From Pediococcus claussenii ATCC BAA-344 (GTDB taxonomy: Bacteria > Bacillota > Bacilli > Lactobacillales > Lactobacillaceae), in assembly GCF_000237995.1 (NCBI RefSeq), contig NC_016605.1, positions 1,550,001 through 1,614,000 of the forward strand: a stretch of DNA of 64,000 nucleotides. Reading direction: 5' to 3'. Under the pieces are notes generated by a model. It was not told where the DNA came from. It ran no database searches and saw only the letters and a list, made by a program, of their open reading frames with translations. The position numbers and the translations under genes are program-made. Below are positions 1 through 8,651 of the stretch, piece after piece; the first letter of the stretch is position 1; the number at the start of each line of letters is the position of its first letter.

Positions 1-219
1 TTGTATAACGCATCTTTATTAGTAGCAGCCGGAGTTGGTTACGCCCTTTGCATTGATGGTATTGTCAATACAAATCAATCCCAATTACGCTTTATTCCCT
101 TATCACCAAACATTACAAGTACTTCAAGTCTCATATGGGTTAAAAATCGAGATTTATCACCTACTGCTAAGGTATTCCTCGATCAACTAACCCATGATTT
201 AAGCATGAATAATAGTTAA
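1..219 (+). CDS. LysR-type regulator, C-terminal end (cut by window start)
   Basis: About 72 residues are visible, and the gene must begin upstream of the window. The stretch VAAGVGYALCIDGIV followed by LRFIPLSP and WVKNRDLSPTAKVFLDQL matches the end of the LysR effector-binding domain: a glycine-rich turn, a strand, then the last helix, where family members typically read 'S..A..F...'. The DNA-binding half is not in view, so the target and effector cannot be inferred. A strong hairpin follows the stop. The family call is fairly sure; the first in-window codon is not a real start. Confidence 0.65.
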   Translation: MYNASLLVAAGVGYALCIDGIVNTNQSQLRFIPLSPNITSTSSLIWVKNRDLSPTAKVFLDQLTHDLSMNNS

Positions 220-234
220 TTAAGCACTGCAATT

Positions 235-299
235 AAAAATAACCTAACACTAGTTCCAAATTAACTCGTTTGGCACAAAACTAATGTTAGGTTATTTTT
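235..299. terminator. bidirectional terminator between the LysR-type gene and yihY
   Basis: Arms of about 20 nt (235-254 and 280-299, core CCTAAC/GTTAGG) flank a 25-nt loop, with A-run before and T-run after. The genes converge here, and the hairpin overlaps the yihY-like stop codon, so it can serve both strands. Confidence 0.8.
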
Positions 300-1173
300 A
301 TGTTTTACTTTCGCTATCCGTTTTTGTCTCTTCGTTTTTCTTTGTATGCAAGTCCTGCCAAGTAGCGTTTATAACTCCTCCCAATAAAGCAATCATTGAA
401 AGAAAATTAAGCCAAAACAGTACAATAATAAATGTTCCTAAAGCCTTATAACTACTTACAGAACGGGCAAAGTACTGTACGTAGAGTGAAAATAGTTGAG
501 ATAACAGCAATAGTCCAATCGTTGCAACTAGAGCACCCGGAATTGTATATCTGAATTTAATCTTCTTATGTGGAGCTAAATAATATAAAAGTGTTAAACA
601 AATGAATGTTCCGATTAACATAATTGGCCACTTAATCTGACCAATCAAGTTGAATAAATCCCCCGGCAATTTAAAAATCGGTGTCAGATAGTACACTATT
701 GTTTGTCCAAAACTAAAAAAGAATATCAGTGCCGCAATTATTGCAATAATCAAAAGTGTTAGTACAAATGCTAATATTCGACTAATAATCATGTTAGGAC
801 GCTTACTAATACCATAGGCCTGATTGATTGTATTCTGAAAAGCAACCATCGCCTTACTAGCTGAGTACAACGTTAAAAGCGCTCCAATTGATAGCAACCC
901 ACCATTTCCTCTGCCAAGAAAATCCCTAATAAACGGAGCGGCAACATCATAAATCGTATTTGGAATAGCGGTTTTTATATACTCTAAAACCGTTGCAATA
1001 TCGATGTTTAAAATTGGTAGTAAACTTCCAAAAAACATTAAGGCCGGAAAAATTGATAATAACAAATAATATGATAAAACAATCGAGTTATTTGATATTT
1101 GCGAAGCACTATATCTTTTAATAAAGACCTGCATAAAAATTTTTGATTTTTGTACAATCGGTTTAAAATCCAT
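298..1173 (-). CDS. YihY/BrkB family inner membrane protein
   Basis: This is a membrane protein of 291 residues with about six hydrophobic segments. The N-terminal part SNNSIVLSYYLLLSIFPALM and the following LYSASKAMVAFQNTINQAYG are typical of the YihY/BrkB family (formerly and wrongly called ribonuclease BN). The function in Firmicutes is not settled; a membrane-transport role is usually suggested. I prefer the ATG at 1173, because GGAGG at 1180-1184 lies 6 nt before it; a TTG two codons upstream is also open. The C-terminus is short, charged and rich in K/E/T. It is a single-gene unit ending in the bidirectional hairpin. Confidence 0.85.
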   Translation of the reverse strand: MDFKPIVQKSKIFMQVFIKRYSASQISNNSIVLSYYLLLSIFPALMFFGSLLPILNIDIATVLEYIKTAIPNTIYDVAAPFIRDFLGRGNGGLLSIGALLTLYSASKAMVAFQNTINQAYGISKRPNMIISRILAFVLTLLIIAIIAALIFFFSFGQTIVYYLTPIFKLPGDLFNLIGQIKWPIMLIGTFICLTLLYYLAPHKKIKFRYTIPGALVATIGLLLLSQLFSLYVQYFARSVSSYKALGTFIIVLFWLNFLSMIALLGGVINATWQDLHTKKNEETKTDSESKT

Positions 1174-1290
1174 CGGCAACCTCCGTTTCTAATATAGAAG
1201 TTTCTCAAAAGTTTCGCATCAATAACCAGTATCTTTATCTATCAGTATGCCAGAAAATACACTGAAATCGCTAACATTTTGATTGTAATA

Positions 1291-1875
1291 TTAATTTTTG
1301 ATCCTATGACGAATTCGACTTAACGAAACAGGTGTTATTCCCAAATACGACGCTAAATACATATCTGGCACCCTATCAACTAGCTCAGGGTTTACTCGTT
1401 CCAATCTCAAAAACCGTTCTTGAGGTGAATCTTCAATCCGTGACAAAAAATACTTTGTATAATCAATAAATCTCTTTGTTATTTGTTGTAACATAATATC
1501 TTTAAAAGACGGATATTGGCTAAATAAAAGTTGTAAATTACTCTTACTTATTATGCTGACACTTGTTTCTTCTACGCATTCAATTGAAAAATCACTCTGT
1601 ATATCTTGTGTAAAACTCTCAAATGATGAAACCATCTGATTCTCTAGGAAAAACTGCAGAGTGATATCTTTTCCGTCGTGATTATGCCATAGTCGGACCA
1701 TTCCTCTGTTCACAAAGAAAAGCTGATCCGCTATGTCTCCTTCATATAATAGATTTGTTTTGGCGGGAACTGTTTTTTCATAAAAGAAGTGCTGTATTCT
1801 GCTCCACTCCTTAGTTGATATATTGAATCGGTCTATGAAAGCCCTGTTCATCCTTTTTACCTCTTTACTTAACAT
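1291..1875 (-). CDS. Crp/Fnr family transcriptional regulator
   Basis: At 194 residues this has the length of the short Crp-like regulators. An N-terminal cyclic-nucleotide-type beta-roll (about residues 20-125, with FFVNRGMVRLWHNHDGKDIT) is followed by a helical linker and a C-terminal helix-turn-helix (YLASYLGITPVSLSRIRHRI). No cysteine cluster of the FNR type is visible. The gene is divergent from the NAD(P)H oxidoreductase at 1943, with only 67 bp between the starts, so that gene is the likely target. The in-frame ATG nine codons in (about 1851) is an alternative start. The ligand is unknown. Confidence 0.8.
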   Translation of the reverse strand: MLSKEVKRMNRAFIDRFNISTKEWSRIQHFFYEKTVPAKTNLLYEGDIADQLFFVNRGMVRLWHNHDGKDITLQFFLENQMVSSFESFTQDIQSDFSIECVEETSVSIISKSNLQLLFSQYPSFKDIMLQQITKRFIDYTKYFLSRIEDSPQERFLRLERVNPELVDRVPDMYLASYLGITPVSLSRIRHRIKN

Positions 1876-1942
1876 ATGTTAATGCACTTATTTTCAATCC
1901 AACCTAAAATATTATTAATATTTTTGATAGGAGAACTTAAAT

Positions 1943-2530
1943 TTGAAAACTGTAATAATATTTGACCATCCATACACCGCAAGAGCCTCGGAAAACATTC
2001 CACATCATAGGTCGTTTTTAGCAGCACTCTTAAAAAGGGTTACGTCCACGCTAATAGAGAGGGGAGTTCAAGTTGATCTAATTGATTTGCATGCAGACCA
2101 TTTCAATCCGACTATGACAGCTCAAGATTTATCTCATTGGCGTCAAGGAATCCCTTGTAATAGCCAAGTTGCCGATTATCAACAAAGAATCGCAGCCGCC
2201 GACCAAGTGATCTTCATGTTCCCGGTATGGTGGGAATTAATGCCTGCAATGACTAAGGGATTCATTGATAAAGTATATGCCAAAAACATTCTTTATACTG
2301 CTAAAAACATGAAAACTAAACTAAACCAACCAAAAATTGAAGTTATCACCACCATGACAACTCCTAACTGGCTTTATCGAATTTTTTTTGGATCACCACT
2401 AAAAAAAGCACTGTTCCGCGGAATGTTTTTAAAAACACGTTTGATTCATTTTAAATGGCATAACATTGCTGGATTGGACCAGAAAAGTTCTAGACAAAAA
2501 GAACGTATATTGCAATCATTTTCAATATAA
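1943..2530 (+). CDS. NAD(P)H-dependent oxidoreductase, flavodoxin-like fold
   Basis: The 195-residue protein opens with a beta strand and phosphate-binding region (MKTVIIFDHP) and carries MFPVWWELMPAMTKGFIDKV near residues 90-112, the hallmark of the KefF/MdaB/NQO1-type flavin quinone reductases. Such enzymes transfer hydride from NAD(P)H to quinones or other small electrophiles through FMN or FAD. The start is a TTG; AGGAG at about 1929-1933 sits at good distance. It is divergent from a Crp-like regulator. The substrate cannot be read from the sequence. Confidence 0.85.
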   Translation: MKTVIIFDHPYTARASENIPHHRSFLAALLKRVTSTLIERGVQVDLIDLHADHFNPTMTAQDLSHWRQGIPCNSQVADYQQRIAAADQVIFMFPVWWELMPAMTKGFIDKVYAKNILYTAKNMKTKLNQPKIEVITTMTTPNWLYRIFFGSPLKKALFRGMFLKTRLIHFKWHNIAGLDQKSSRQKERILQSFSI

Positions 2531-2588
2531 AGACTAACCCAAACAATAATAAAACTGGATCAAAATTAAAATCTAAACGATTAAAAAA

Positions 2589-2694
2589 CGGGACACAAGT
2601 CAAGTAACTCCGCTTAAAAGCAAACTTTGAATAACAATACCATCATCATTCTAAGTTTAACTTTAGCATTCGTCACTTATTGACTTGTGTCCCG
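2589..2694. repeat. long-armed inverted repeat between convergent genes
   Basis: Perfect 15-nt arms CGGGACACAAGTCAA (2589-2603) and its complement (2680-2694) enclose about 76 nt. The right arm is followed by CTCTCAATTTATTTTTG. It may act as a large-loop terminator for either convergent gene, but the loop is much longer than in ordinary terminators. Confidence 0.6.
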
Positions 2695-2715
2695 CTCTCA
2701 ATTTATTTTTGTGTT

Positions 2716-3906
2716 TTAGGCCTTCTGGTCGTCGGCCTGATAAATATATTCGCGTGTCATTGGCAAACCTGTACCGCTTGGAGCCTTGGTCAAAAGATAT
2801 TGCATAACGTCAATATTTCCTGCCTCAAACGAACCCGCACATGCTTCAAGATATAGCGTCCACATTCTAGCAAATCGCATGCCATACTTTTCAATAACCT
2901 GATCTTTAACCTGATTATAGTTATCATTCCAAATTTCCAAAGTCTTTTGGTAATGACGACGCAATGGTTCAATATCTGAGAATTGGAGCTTAGCATCCAT
3001 GATATGTTCAAGATTTTCAGCGGCGTTAGGAATATATCCACCAGGGAAAATATACTTAGTAATAAACGGATCAACACCAGCCCCTTGATGTTGCCCAGTA
3101 ATCCCATGAATAAGTGCGCGACCTTCTGGCACCAAAAACTCCTGTACACGCTGGAAGTATAATCCTAGATTTTCTTTACCAACATGTTCAAACATTCCAA
3201 CTGACGTCACATAGTCAAACTGATCATGAACTTCACGATAATCTTCTAATAGAATATCAACTTTTCCTTCTAAATGACGCTCTTTGATTTGTTGCTTGGT
3301 GTAATCATACTGCTCCTGACTAAGAGTAATACCAGTGGCATTCAAGCCGTATTCTTCAGCAGCAGTAAATAACAAAGTCCCCCAACCACTACCAATGTCT
3401 AAAAGACGCTTTCCAGCCTGTGGTTCTAGTTTGTTTAAAATATGACGGATCTTATTCATTTGAGCCTGTTCCAAGGTGTCATCATCATTTTCAAAATAGG
3501 CACAGGAATACGTCATAGTCTTATCTAACCAAAGTCGATAGAAATCATTCCCGATATCATAGTGACTCTGAACATCCTTTTGGCTGGCCTTTTCAGAATG
3601 TGATTGCTTAGGCAAGAACTTCAAGAATGAATTTTTTGTTAAAAAACTATCGGCTTGTCGATACGCCGACGTTACCAGCTCTTGAATACTCCCATCAATC
3701 TCAATGTCACCATCCATATATGCTTCAGCAAGAACCAAAGTAGGTTGATCAGTTAACGATTTTAATGGTATCGACTTTTTTATTTGAATCTTAACGACTG
3801 GCTCACCATCGCCATAAGATTCTTCCTTGCCATCCCAATAAGTAACCGAAACCGGAATATCAAACGCTCTACTCAATAATTGTCGATACGCTGTTTTTTC
3901 TAACAC
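2716..3906 (-). CDS. cfa: cyclopropane-fatty-acyl-phospholipid synthase (copy 1)
   Basis: This SAM-dependent enzyme adds a methylene bridge to cis double bonds of membrane phospholipid acyl chains, a common acid and stationary-phase adaptation in lactobacilli. The 396 residues match the family length. Visible motifs are [11 protein letters not shown] (about 113-123), MTYSCAYF (131-138), SAM motif [10 protein letters not shown] (168-176) and [12 protein letters not shown]. The start is a GTG (GTG TTA GAA) with GAGGG 8 nt upstream. The gene is a single transcription unit. A paralogue lies at 25134-26309 with clear similarity along its whole length. Confidence 0.9.
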   Translation of the reverse strand: MLEKTAYRQLLSRAFDIPVSVTYWDGKEESYGDGEPVVKIQIKKSIPLKSLTDQPTLVLAEAYMDGDIEIDGSIQELVTSAYRQADSFLTKNSFLKFLPKQSHSEKASQKDVQSHYDIGNDFYRLWLDKTMTYSCAYFENDDDTLEQAQMNKIRHILNKLEPQAGKRLLDIGSGWGTLLFTAAEEYGLNATGITLSQEQYDYTKQQIKERHLEGKVDILLEDYREVHDQFDYVTSVGMFEHVGKENLGLYFQRVQEFLVPEGRALIHGITGQHQGAGVDPFITKYIFPGGYIPNAAENLEHIMDAKLQFSDIEPLRRHYQKTLEIWNDNYNQVKDQVIEKYGMRFARMWTLYLEACAGSFEAGNIDVMQYLLTKAPSGTGLPMTREYIYQADDQKA

Positions 3907-3956
3907 CAGAATTTCCCTCTCTCTAAGTTAAATAACTGAATTTTATCTGTGCAAGT

Positions 3957-3986
3957 ATTTTACTACTTTTTAGTTAAAAATGTCAG
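3957..3986 (-). promoter_or_regulatory. candidate promoter of cfa copy 1
   Basis: On the minus strand, CTGACA is followed by an 18-nt spacer and TAAAAT, about 50 nt before the GTG start. It is a near-consensus sigma-A promoter and is inferred only from sequence. Confidence 0.5.
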
Positions 3987-4035
3987 TTAAAAGGCACTTT
4001 TAAATATAATAAATATTAAGGGGTTTTAATCAGAA

Positions 4036-4055
4036 AAAAATGATGTCATTTTTTA
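4036..4055. terminator. A/T-rich hairpin downstream of the TetR gene
   Basis: Arms AAAAAATGA and TCATTTTTT are separated by 2 nt. It lies about 80 nt beyond the TetR stop codon on the minus strand. The stem is weak but the T-run is good. Confidence 0.4.
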
Positions 4056-4132
4056 CAAAACCACATAATATAACCTCAACTCGCCATTATAGCCGTTAGC
4101 ATCTACATTGTTCAGATTAATCTTCCATAAAT

Positions 4133-4738
4133 TTATTTTGGTGGCAATTCATTCTTATAACTCGGAATTAAAACTAAATTAATCAAATCATTAATTTTTT
4201 GTTGGTCAATTCCACCACCAATAAAAACGTGATAGCGTAACCATTCAAACGGCAATAATTGCAATGTTTCTGGAAGATCTCCCGGTCCAAGCTCACCGCG
4301 GTGCTGTGCTCGCAAAATAACTTTATCTATAGAATTTTTATCAGTTTTTGTTGCATCATTAATCATTTTTCGAAGAATTTCGCTCTGCTGCTGGGACACT
4401 TCCCCAATTAGATTGCCAACAGATAGTGCCCCAAAGGAACTCAAGCTAATGTTTAGGCGCTTAAATAACTGTGACAAATCTGCTTCAAGTGTTTTACCAT
4501 TCAATGTTAATTGATCTAAACGCCCGTTATTCTCGGAAATTATTTGTGCTTGAACTGCCGAGATAATTAATTCAAACGGTGTATTCCAACGACGATAAAT
4601 TACTGATTTACTCGTGTTTGCCCGCGTTGCAATTTTCCCAAAACTAAGCGCCGAAAAACCATCTTCTTTTAATAGTTCAAGAGCTGCCGTATAAATTGCT
4701 GCTTCTAGCTCTGAGCCATGCCGTCGCATCTTCACCAT
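4133..4738 (-). CDS. TetR/AcrR family repressor, probable regulator of the divergent efflux pump
   Basis: The 201-residue protein has an N-terminal TetR helix-turn-helix (about residues 8-55, FGKIATRANTSKSVIYRRW) and an all-helical ligand domain. It is divergent from the DHA2 efflux gene at 4877. The 138-bp intergenic region carries a palindrome and two direct copies of a second palindrome around the pump promoter, which fits repression of the pump and probably autoregulation. The start ATG has GGAGG 7 nt upstream. The inducer is unknown. Confidence 0.85.
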   Translation of the reverse strand: MVKMRRHGSELEAAIYTAALELLKEDGFSALSFGKIATRANTSKSVIYRRWNTPFELIISAVQAQIISENNGRLDQLTLNGKTLEADLSQLFKRLNISLSSFGALSVGNLIGEVSQQQSEILRKMINDATKTDKNSIDKVILRAQHRGELGPGDLPETLQLLPFEWLRYHVFIGGGIDQQKINDLINLVLIPSYKNELPPK

Positions 4739-4784
4739 ACTTTTACCTCCAACATAATTGTATTTCCATTATATCAGCATTTTT

Positions 4785-4860
4785 AAGAAACAAAAAGTTT
4801 CTTGTTGACTTTTTAAAGAACTAATAGTATCGTAAATATCGTTTTAAAGAACTATTAGTT
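4785..4860. promoter_or_regulatory. promoter and operator cluster of the efflux gene
   Basis: AAGAAAC-N5-GTTTCTT (4785-4803) touches the -35 element TTGACT (4805-4810), which is followed after 17 nt by TATCGT (4828-4833). Two copies of TTTTAAAGAACTAnTAGT begin about 31 bp apart (4811 and 4842), each containing a near or perfect AACTAWTAGTT palindrome (4819-4829, 4850-4860). This is the expected layout for TetR binding; the exact operator is inferred. Confidence 0.6.
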
Positions 4861-4876
4861 TCTAAAAGGAGAAGTT

Positions 4877-6349
4877 ATGGCAAAAAATAAAATTTCAAAA
4901 GAAACCATGTTAGTCGCATGGGTTGTTGTGTTCGGCGCAATGGCGCCCCTACTAGATTCAACAATGATGAATATTGTTATCAATAGTTTAGTACGAGATC
5001 TAAATAGTACTGTTACAACCGTCCAATGGACAATTACCGGTTATTTGTTGGCCACTGGTGTGGCTGTTCCATTTTCCAGTTGGCTAATAAATAAATTTGA
5101 TGGTAAATATGTTTTTTTGACTGGTGAAATCCTATTTGCACTTGGATCCATCCTCTCGGCGATATCTCCAGGCATTAACTTTCTAATTGTTGCCCGCTTA
5201 GTTCAAGGATTTGCAGGTGGACTAATTATGCCATTGCTAACAACCCTGCTAGTTCAAACTGCTGGTGCAGACTCCATGGGACAGATGATGGCAACAGTTG
5301 GTCTACCAATTATTTTGGGACCTTTATTGGGACCAGTTATTGGCGGAATTATCATTAAATTTTTAAGCTGGCGTTGGATTTTTTGGGTAAACATTCCAGT
5401 TGCTATTGTGTCCATCGCTCTTATCCTTTGGAAAATGCCTAACTATCCCGCTCAAAACAAGCATGCCAAACTAGACATAGTGGGCATTAGCTTACTAGTT
5501 GCTTCTAGTAGTAGCATTATTTATGGGATGGTAAAGGCTGCCCATCAGGCTACTTTTACCAACGATACAACTATTACTTTCTTAATTATTGGGTTATTAT
5601 CACTGCTTCTTTACATCGGATGGGCGATGTTACGTCGAAAATACGCCGTTATCCCCCTTAAACTTTTTGGCTTTGCTTCCTTTGATGGAGCGGCGGTCGG
5701 ACTATTCATTGCAGGAACCTTGCTAAACGGGGCAATGTTGCTTTTGCCACTTTATTTTCAAAACGTTGAACACATGAGTGTAATTATGGCAGCATTAGCA
5801 CTCTTCCCACAGGGATTAGGAATGCTAATTGCCCGCCCCTTAACCGGCCGTTTAACGGATAGCATCGGTGCAAAATATGTTGTTTTAGTCAGTACCATTA
5901 TTACATTTGTCGGAACAATTCCATTTTATTGGATCAACCAAAGCACTAATTACTGGCTTGTGGCCTTAATACTGCTAATTCGTGGTATTGGTGCTGGTGG
6001 TATCTTTACACCACTAATGGCTGATTCATACACAGGAATGCAAAAAAATGATGTTCCAAGTGCCACGGTTGGCACAAGAATTATTCAAAATATCGGAAGT
6101 GCGTTTGGATCGGCTCTAATAACAACCCTTGTCACTTCATATTCAAAAACACAGGTTAAACTTTTTGAAAAGCACCTGACTGATGGTAAATATCATATTG
6201 CCGCCAGCCATTTAACCGAGTTTGTTCACACACACTTAGTAAATATCCGACTAGAATCTTTTCAATATGGATTTTTAATGATTTCGTTTGCAGCACTAAT
6301 CATGTTAATTCCAACCATTTTCTTATCAAATAAAAGAAAATCAGTGTAA
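4877..6349 (+). CDS. DHA2-type MFS multidrug efflux transporter
   Basis: The 490-residue polytopic membrane protein has about 14 hydrophobic segments, the DHA2 (EmrB/QacA/LmrB) pattern. The first segment carries LDSTMMNIVINSL, and WRWIFWVNIPV follows segment 5, both family signatures. Such pumps exchange protons for drugs or other toxic organic compounds. AAAAGGAG precedes the ATG by 6-7 nt. The divergent TetR gene and the operators at 4785-4860 suggest substrate-inducible expression. The substrate cannot be predicted. Confidence 0.88.
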   Translation: MAKNKISKETMLVAWVVVFGAMAPLLDSTMMNIVINSLVRDLNSTVTTVQWTITGYLLATGVAVPFSSWLINKFDGKYVFLTGEILFALGSILSAISPGINFLIVARLVQGFAGGLIMPLLTTLLVQTAGADSMGQMMATVGLPIILGPLLGPVIGGIIIKFLSWRWIFWVNIPVAIVSIALILWKMPNYPAQNKHAKLDIVGISLLVASSSSIIYGMVKAAHQATFTNDTTITFLIIGLLSLLLYIGWAMLRRKYAVIPLKLFGFASFDGAAVGLFIAGTLLNGAMLLLPLYFQNVEHMSVIMAALALFPQGLGMLIARPLTGRLTDSIGAKYVVLVSTIITFVGTIPFYWINQSTNYWLVALILLIRGIGAGGIFTPLMADSYTGMQKNDVPSATVGTRIIQNIGSAFGSALITTLVTSYSKTQVKLFEKHLTDGKYHIAASHLTEFVHTHLVNIRLESFQYGFLMISFAALIMLIPTIFLSNKRKSV

Positions 6350-6390
6350 CTAACCTATCATTATTTGTAACTTACAGATCGCAAAAGAAC

Positions 6391-6642
6391 GCGAGCCATA
6401 AGTCGAAAAACAACGAGCACTACTAACGGCAATAATAAATGTTTTGTTCCACAAAATTCTGTTTCTCACACGTGGTGTATTTCTATAAGTAAAGACTACC
6501 CCCGTAGAAACTTACAAATGCAAAGGCCGAACGGTGAATGGTTTTATTCATCGTTCGGCCTTTGCATTTAAGTAGAAACATCTACCTTATCTCATGCATT
6601 TTTGTTATTTAATTCAAAAAATTAAATTCAGATTTTAGTTAT
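6391..6642 (+). repeat. dispersed intergenic repeat, copy 1
   Basis: The left end (CATAAGTC, ACGAGCA, TACTA, ATGTTTTGTT.CACAAAA) and right end (AAATTCAGATTTTA.TTAT) match the element at 34851-35059; the right end also matches 45304-45363 in reverse orientation. The centre of this copy holds the strong hairpin at 6516-6570. It fills the whole intergenic region between two convergent genes, which contains no ORF of note. Confidence 0.6.
6516..6570. terminator. very stable hairpin between convergent genes
   Basis: Arms of about 23 bp (6516-6539 with 6547-6569; core GCAAAGGCCGAACG/CGTTCGGCCTTTGC) and a 7-nt loop. It can act as a terminator in both directions. It is bracketed by the 8-bp direct repeat GTAGAAAC at 6504-6511 and 6572-6579. 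Confidence 0.7.
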
Positions 6643-6661
6643 ACCTCATGTCCATCTTAAT

Positions 6662-7495
6662 TCATAGCTGTTCTTTAAGCGTTTCAGCAAACCCTTCTGG
6701 CTTTTGTGCATAACCTAAGTGTCCGCCCGGAATGGAGGTAATCGACACATTAATTTTAAGTGAAAGGTCATTCATTACCATTTTGGGAAATGAATCTCCA
6801 GAATCACTACCGGTAAATAATACGATTTTATCGCGATTTTCTTTAAGTACATTAATATCAATCTCACGACTCGTATATTGTCGAATTTCATATTCAATCC
6901 AAAACAAACGTGACTGCAAAGATTTTTTTGCCCGTTCTGACGTTTGTTCCACGGGCTGTTGAAGCATCATCTGACGATCTAACTCTCCAATATGCATATC
7001 CTTTGCAAAGTTTTCCATCGCTTTTTTCATGTTTCCTTGCCCAGCTAGTTCGGCAATCTTATTGTTATTCATCTGCGCTTGCTTTTTAGCGTCTATAAAT
7101 ACTGTAATTGGAGATTCATGTAATAAGACCCTTTTAAATACTTCTGGATGATCTTGTAAAGTTTCCATAACTACTATTGACCCAGAACTAGATCCTAGAA
7201 TGTAGGCTGGCTCTTTTGCAACTTCATTCACTAAAGCTGCAACATCATCGGCATCCTTTTTAATACGATACGTGCTATTCGGATTTTTTGCTTCTACTGG
7301 TAGTGGAACTGTTAGTTGACTTAACCCATAGTCTCGACGATCATACGTAATTACTGTGAACGTATCCTTTAATAATTCTGCTGTTTTTCTAAAAATATCC
7401 CCTGTCCCATTTGCTCCTGGAACAAATATCAACGCAGGCCCTTTTCCAATAACATTATATGAAAGTTTAGCGCCATTAACTGTCAAAAACGACAT
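6662..7495 (-). CDS. alpha/beta-hydrolase
   Basis: This 277-residue alpha/beta-hydrolase has the oxyanion region FVPGANGTGDIF, the strand YDRRDYGLS, the nucleophile elbow GSSSGSI and a terminal catalytic His in PGGHLGY. I place the start at 7495 because GGGGG precedes that ATG at normal distance; an open frame extends 14 codons upstream without a good site. The next gene upstream on the same strand is a TetR-type regulator (7605-8177) which may control it. The substrate is unknown; the family includes esterases and peptidase-like enzymes. Confidence 0.82.
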   Translation of the reverse strand: MSFLTVNGAKLSYNVIGKGPALIFVPGANGTGDIFRKTAELLKDTFTVITYDRRDYGLSQLTVPLPVEAKNPNSTYRIKKDADDVAALVNEVAKEPAYILGSSSGSIVVMETLQDHPEVFKRVLLHESPITVFIDAKKQAQMNNNKIAELAGQGNMKKAMENFAKDMHIGELDRQMMLQQPVEQTSERAKKSLQSRLFWIEYEIRQYTSREIDINVLKENRDKIVLFTGSDSGDSFPKMVMNDLSLKINVSITSIPGGHLGYAQKPEGFAETLKEQL

Positions 7496-7604
7496 AATAA
7501 AATCCCCCTTTAAATAAGTTGTCTGATTTATGTCCACATCATAACCCCTTATTTAAAATGAATGAAGCACACTTTTAACATATTATGTCCCGTATCTGGA
7601 AAAA

Positions 7605-8177
7605 TTACTTAGGTAAATTAATAACTGAATCAATACCTAATCCAGCTAATAGGCCGTCACGAGTCAGAGCCGTCAGTAGTTCTGCCATTTGTTCAGGAGA
7701 TCGCGGATTATCCTCTAAAAGCCAGACACGTGTGACATGAACATGGGCACCAACAATATAGGTTGCAAGATCTTTCACAGGAATATTAGACTTATTACCT
7801 TTTAATAAACGTTCATAGCTATTAGTGGCAACAAGATACATTCTATCAACCAATGTAGGCCAACTTATTGTATTTACAAAAGCCGTATAAAGATACCTAT
7901 TTTGATTTAAATAGTTAAAATAGTTTTGAAAGGGATTCTCCACTTCATCTCCAAAGTTAACCCGTGACGCGTTAAGGATTCCCTCTTCTAATTGAACACT
8001 TACCCAGCTCAAAAAATCTTCTTTGTTATCAAAGTTTCGATAAAAAGTAGATCGTGAAACCTTAGCTTTTTTTACCAATTGGCTAATAGATACATCGGAA
8101 ATGTCTTTACCGCCCTTCACTAAATTAGCCAATGCTCCCATTAAGTAATTTGTACTTTTGATTTGCCGTCTGTCCAA
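7605..8177 (-). CDS. TetR/AcrR family regulator
   Basis: An N-terminal helix-turn-helix (SISQLVKKAKVSRSTFYRNFDNKEDF) is followed by a helical domain resembling TetR_C of the dihydroxyacetone-kinase-regulator type. The start is uncertain: TTG at 8177 has TAGGG 6 nt upstream, and another TTG at 8192 is also in frame (195 residues). It precedes the hydrolase gene with a gap of about 110 bp and is probably its regulator. Confidence 0.78.
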   Translation of the reverse strand: MDRRQIKSTNYLMGALANLVKGGKDISDVSISQLVKKAKVSRSTFYRNFDNKEDFLSWVSVQLEEGILNASRVNFGDEVENPFQNYFNYLNQNRYLYTAFVNTISWPTLVDRMYLVATNSYERLLKGNKSNIPVKDLATYIVGAHVHVTRVWLLEDNPRSPEQMAELLTALTRDGLLAGLGIDSVINLPK

Positions 8178-8192
8178 GTTTAGCCCTACCAA

Positions 8193-8593
8193 TCATTTTT
8201 AATTTCTTCAACCATAGTTTATACTATCCAGCATTTGAGACTCACATATTAATTTTGAATACAATTAAGAGACTGTAAAAATTAGGTATAGTTCCTTATG
8301 CAAATGGCACCTATTAGGATGTCTAAAGTTAGCGCCTAATTTGCGTTTTTGAGCGACCTTTCATATCTGCCCTCTAAAAACAGCTAGACTTCACAACATA
8401 TTCTTATTAAATTTTCTAGGCTCTGTCAATTCAAAATAATTCTTTGTTTAAAGTCCCACAGAAATTTTTAATCACATCACTAAGCGTACAAGATTTTTTA
8501 AACAAGTTGGCTAATGTATCTAAGTCTTATTGAAATAACCTTTGAATTGTTTTGCATTATTGATTATTCATAATCGTCTTCTTTTAAACTTAA
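8193..8593. other. non-coding stretch without a recognised gene
   Basis: No credible ORF is visible. Around 8279-8345 there are repeated variants of ATTAGGTR in both orientations (ATTAGGTA, CACCTATTAGG, GCGCCTAAT) that could fold into a loose stem. GGCTCTGTCAATTC at about 8420 faintly recalls an insertion-sequence end, but no partner end or transposase is present. Confidence 0.4.
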
Positions 8594-8621
8594 TTCAAAA
8601 AAAGTTAATGAATAGTATAAT
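8594..8621 (+). promoter_or_regulatory. candidate promoter of the antiporter gene
   Basis: TTCAAA (8594-8599), 16-nt spacer and a perfect TATAAT (8616-8621), about 30 nt before the start codon. Confidence 0.6.
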
Positions 8622-8651
8622 TGATGTATTTAAGTTAGGAAGGGAGTATTT

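Noticed and set aside
8418-8433. GGCTCTGTCAATTC as an insertion-sequence end
   Set aside because: No matching inverted end, target duplication or transposase fragment was found nearby.
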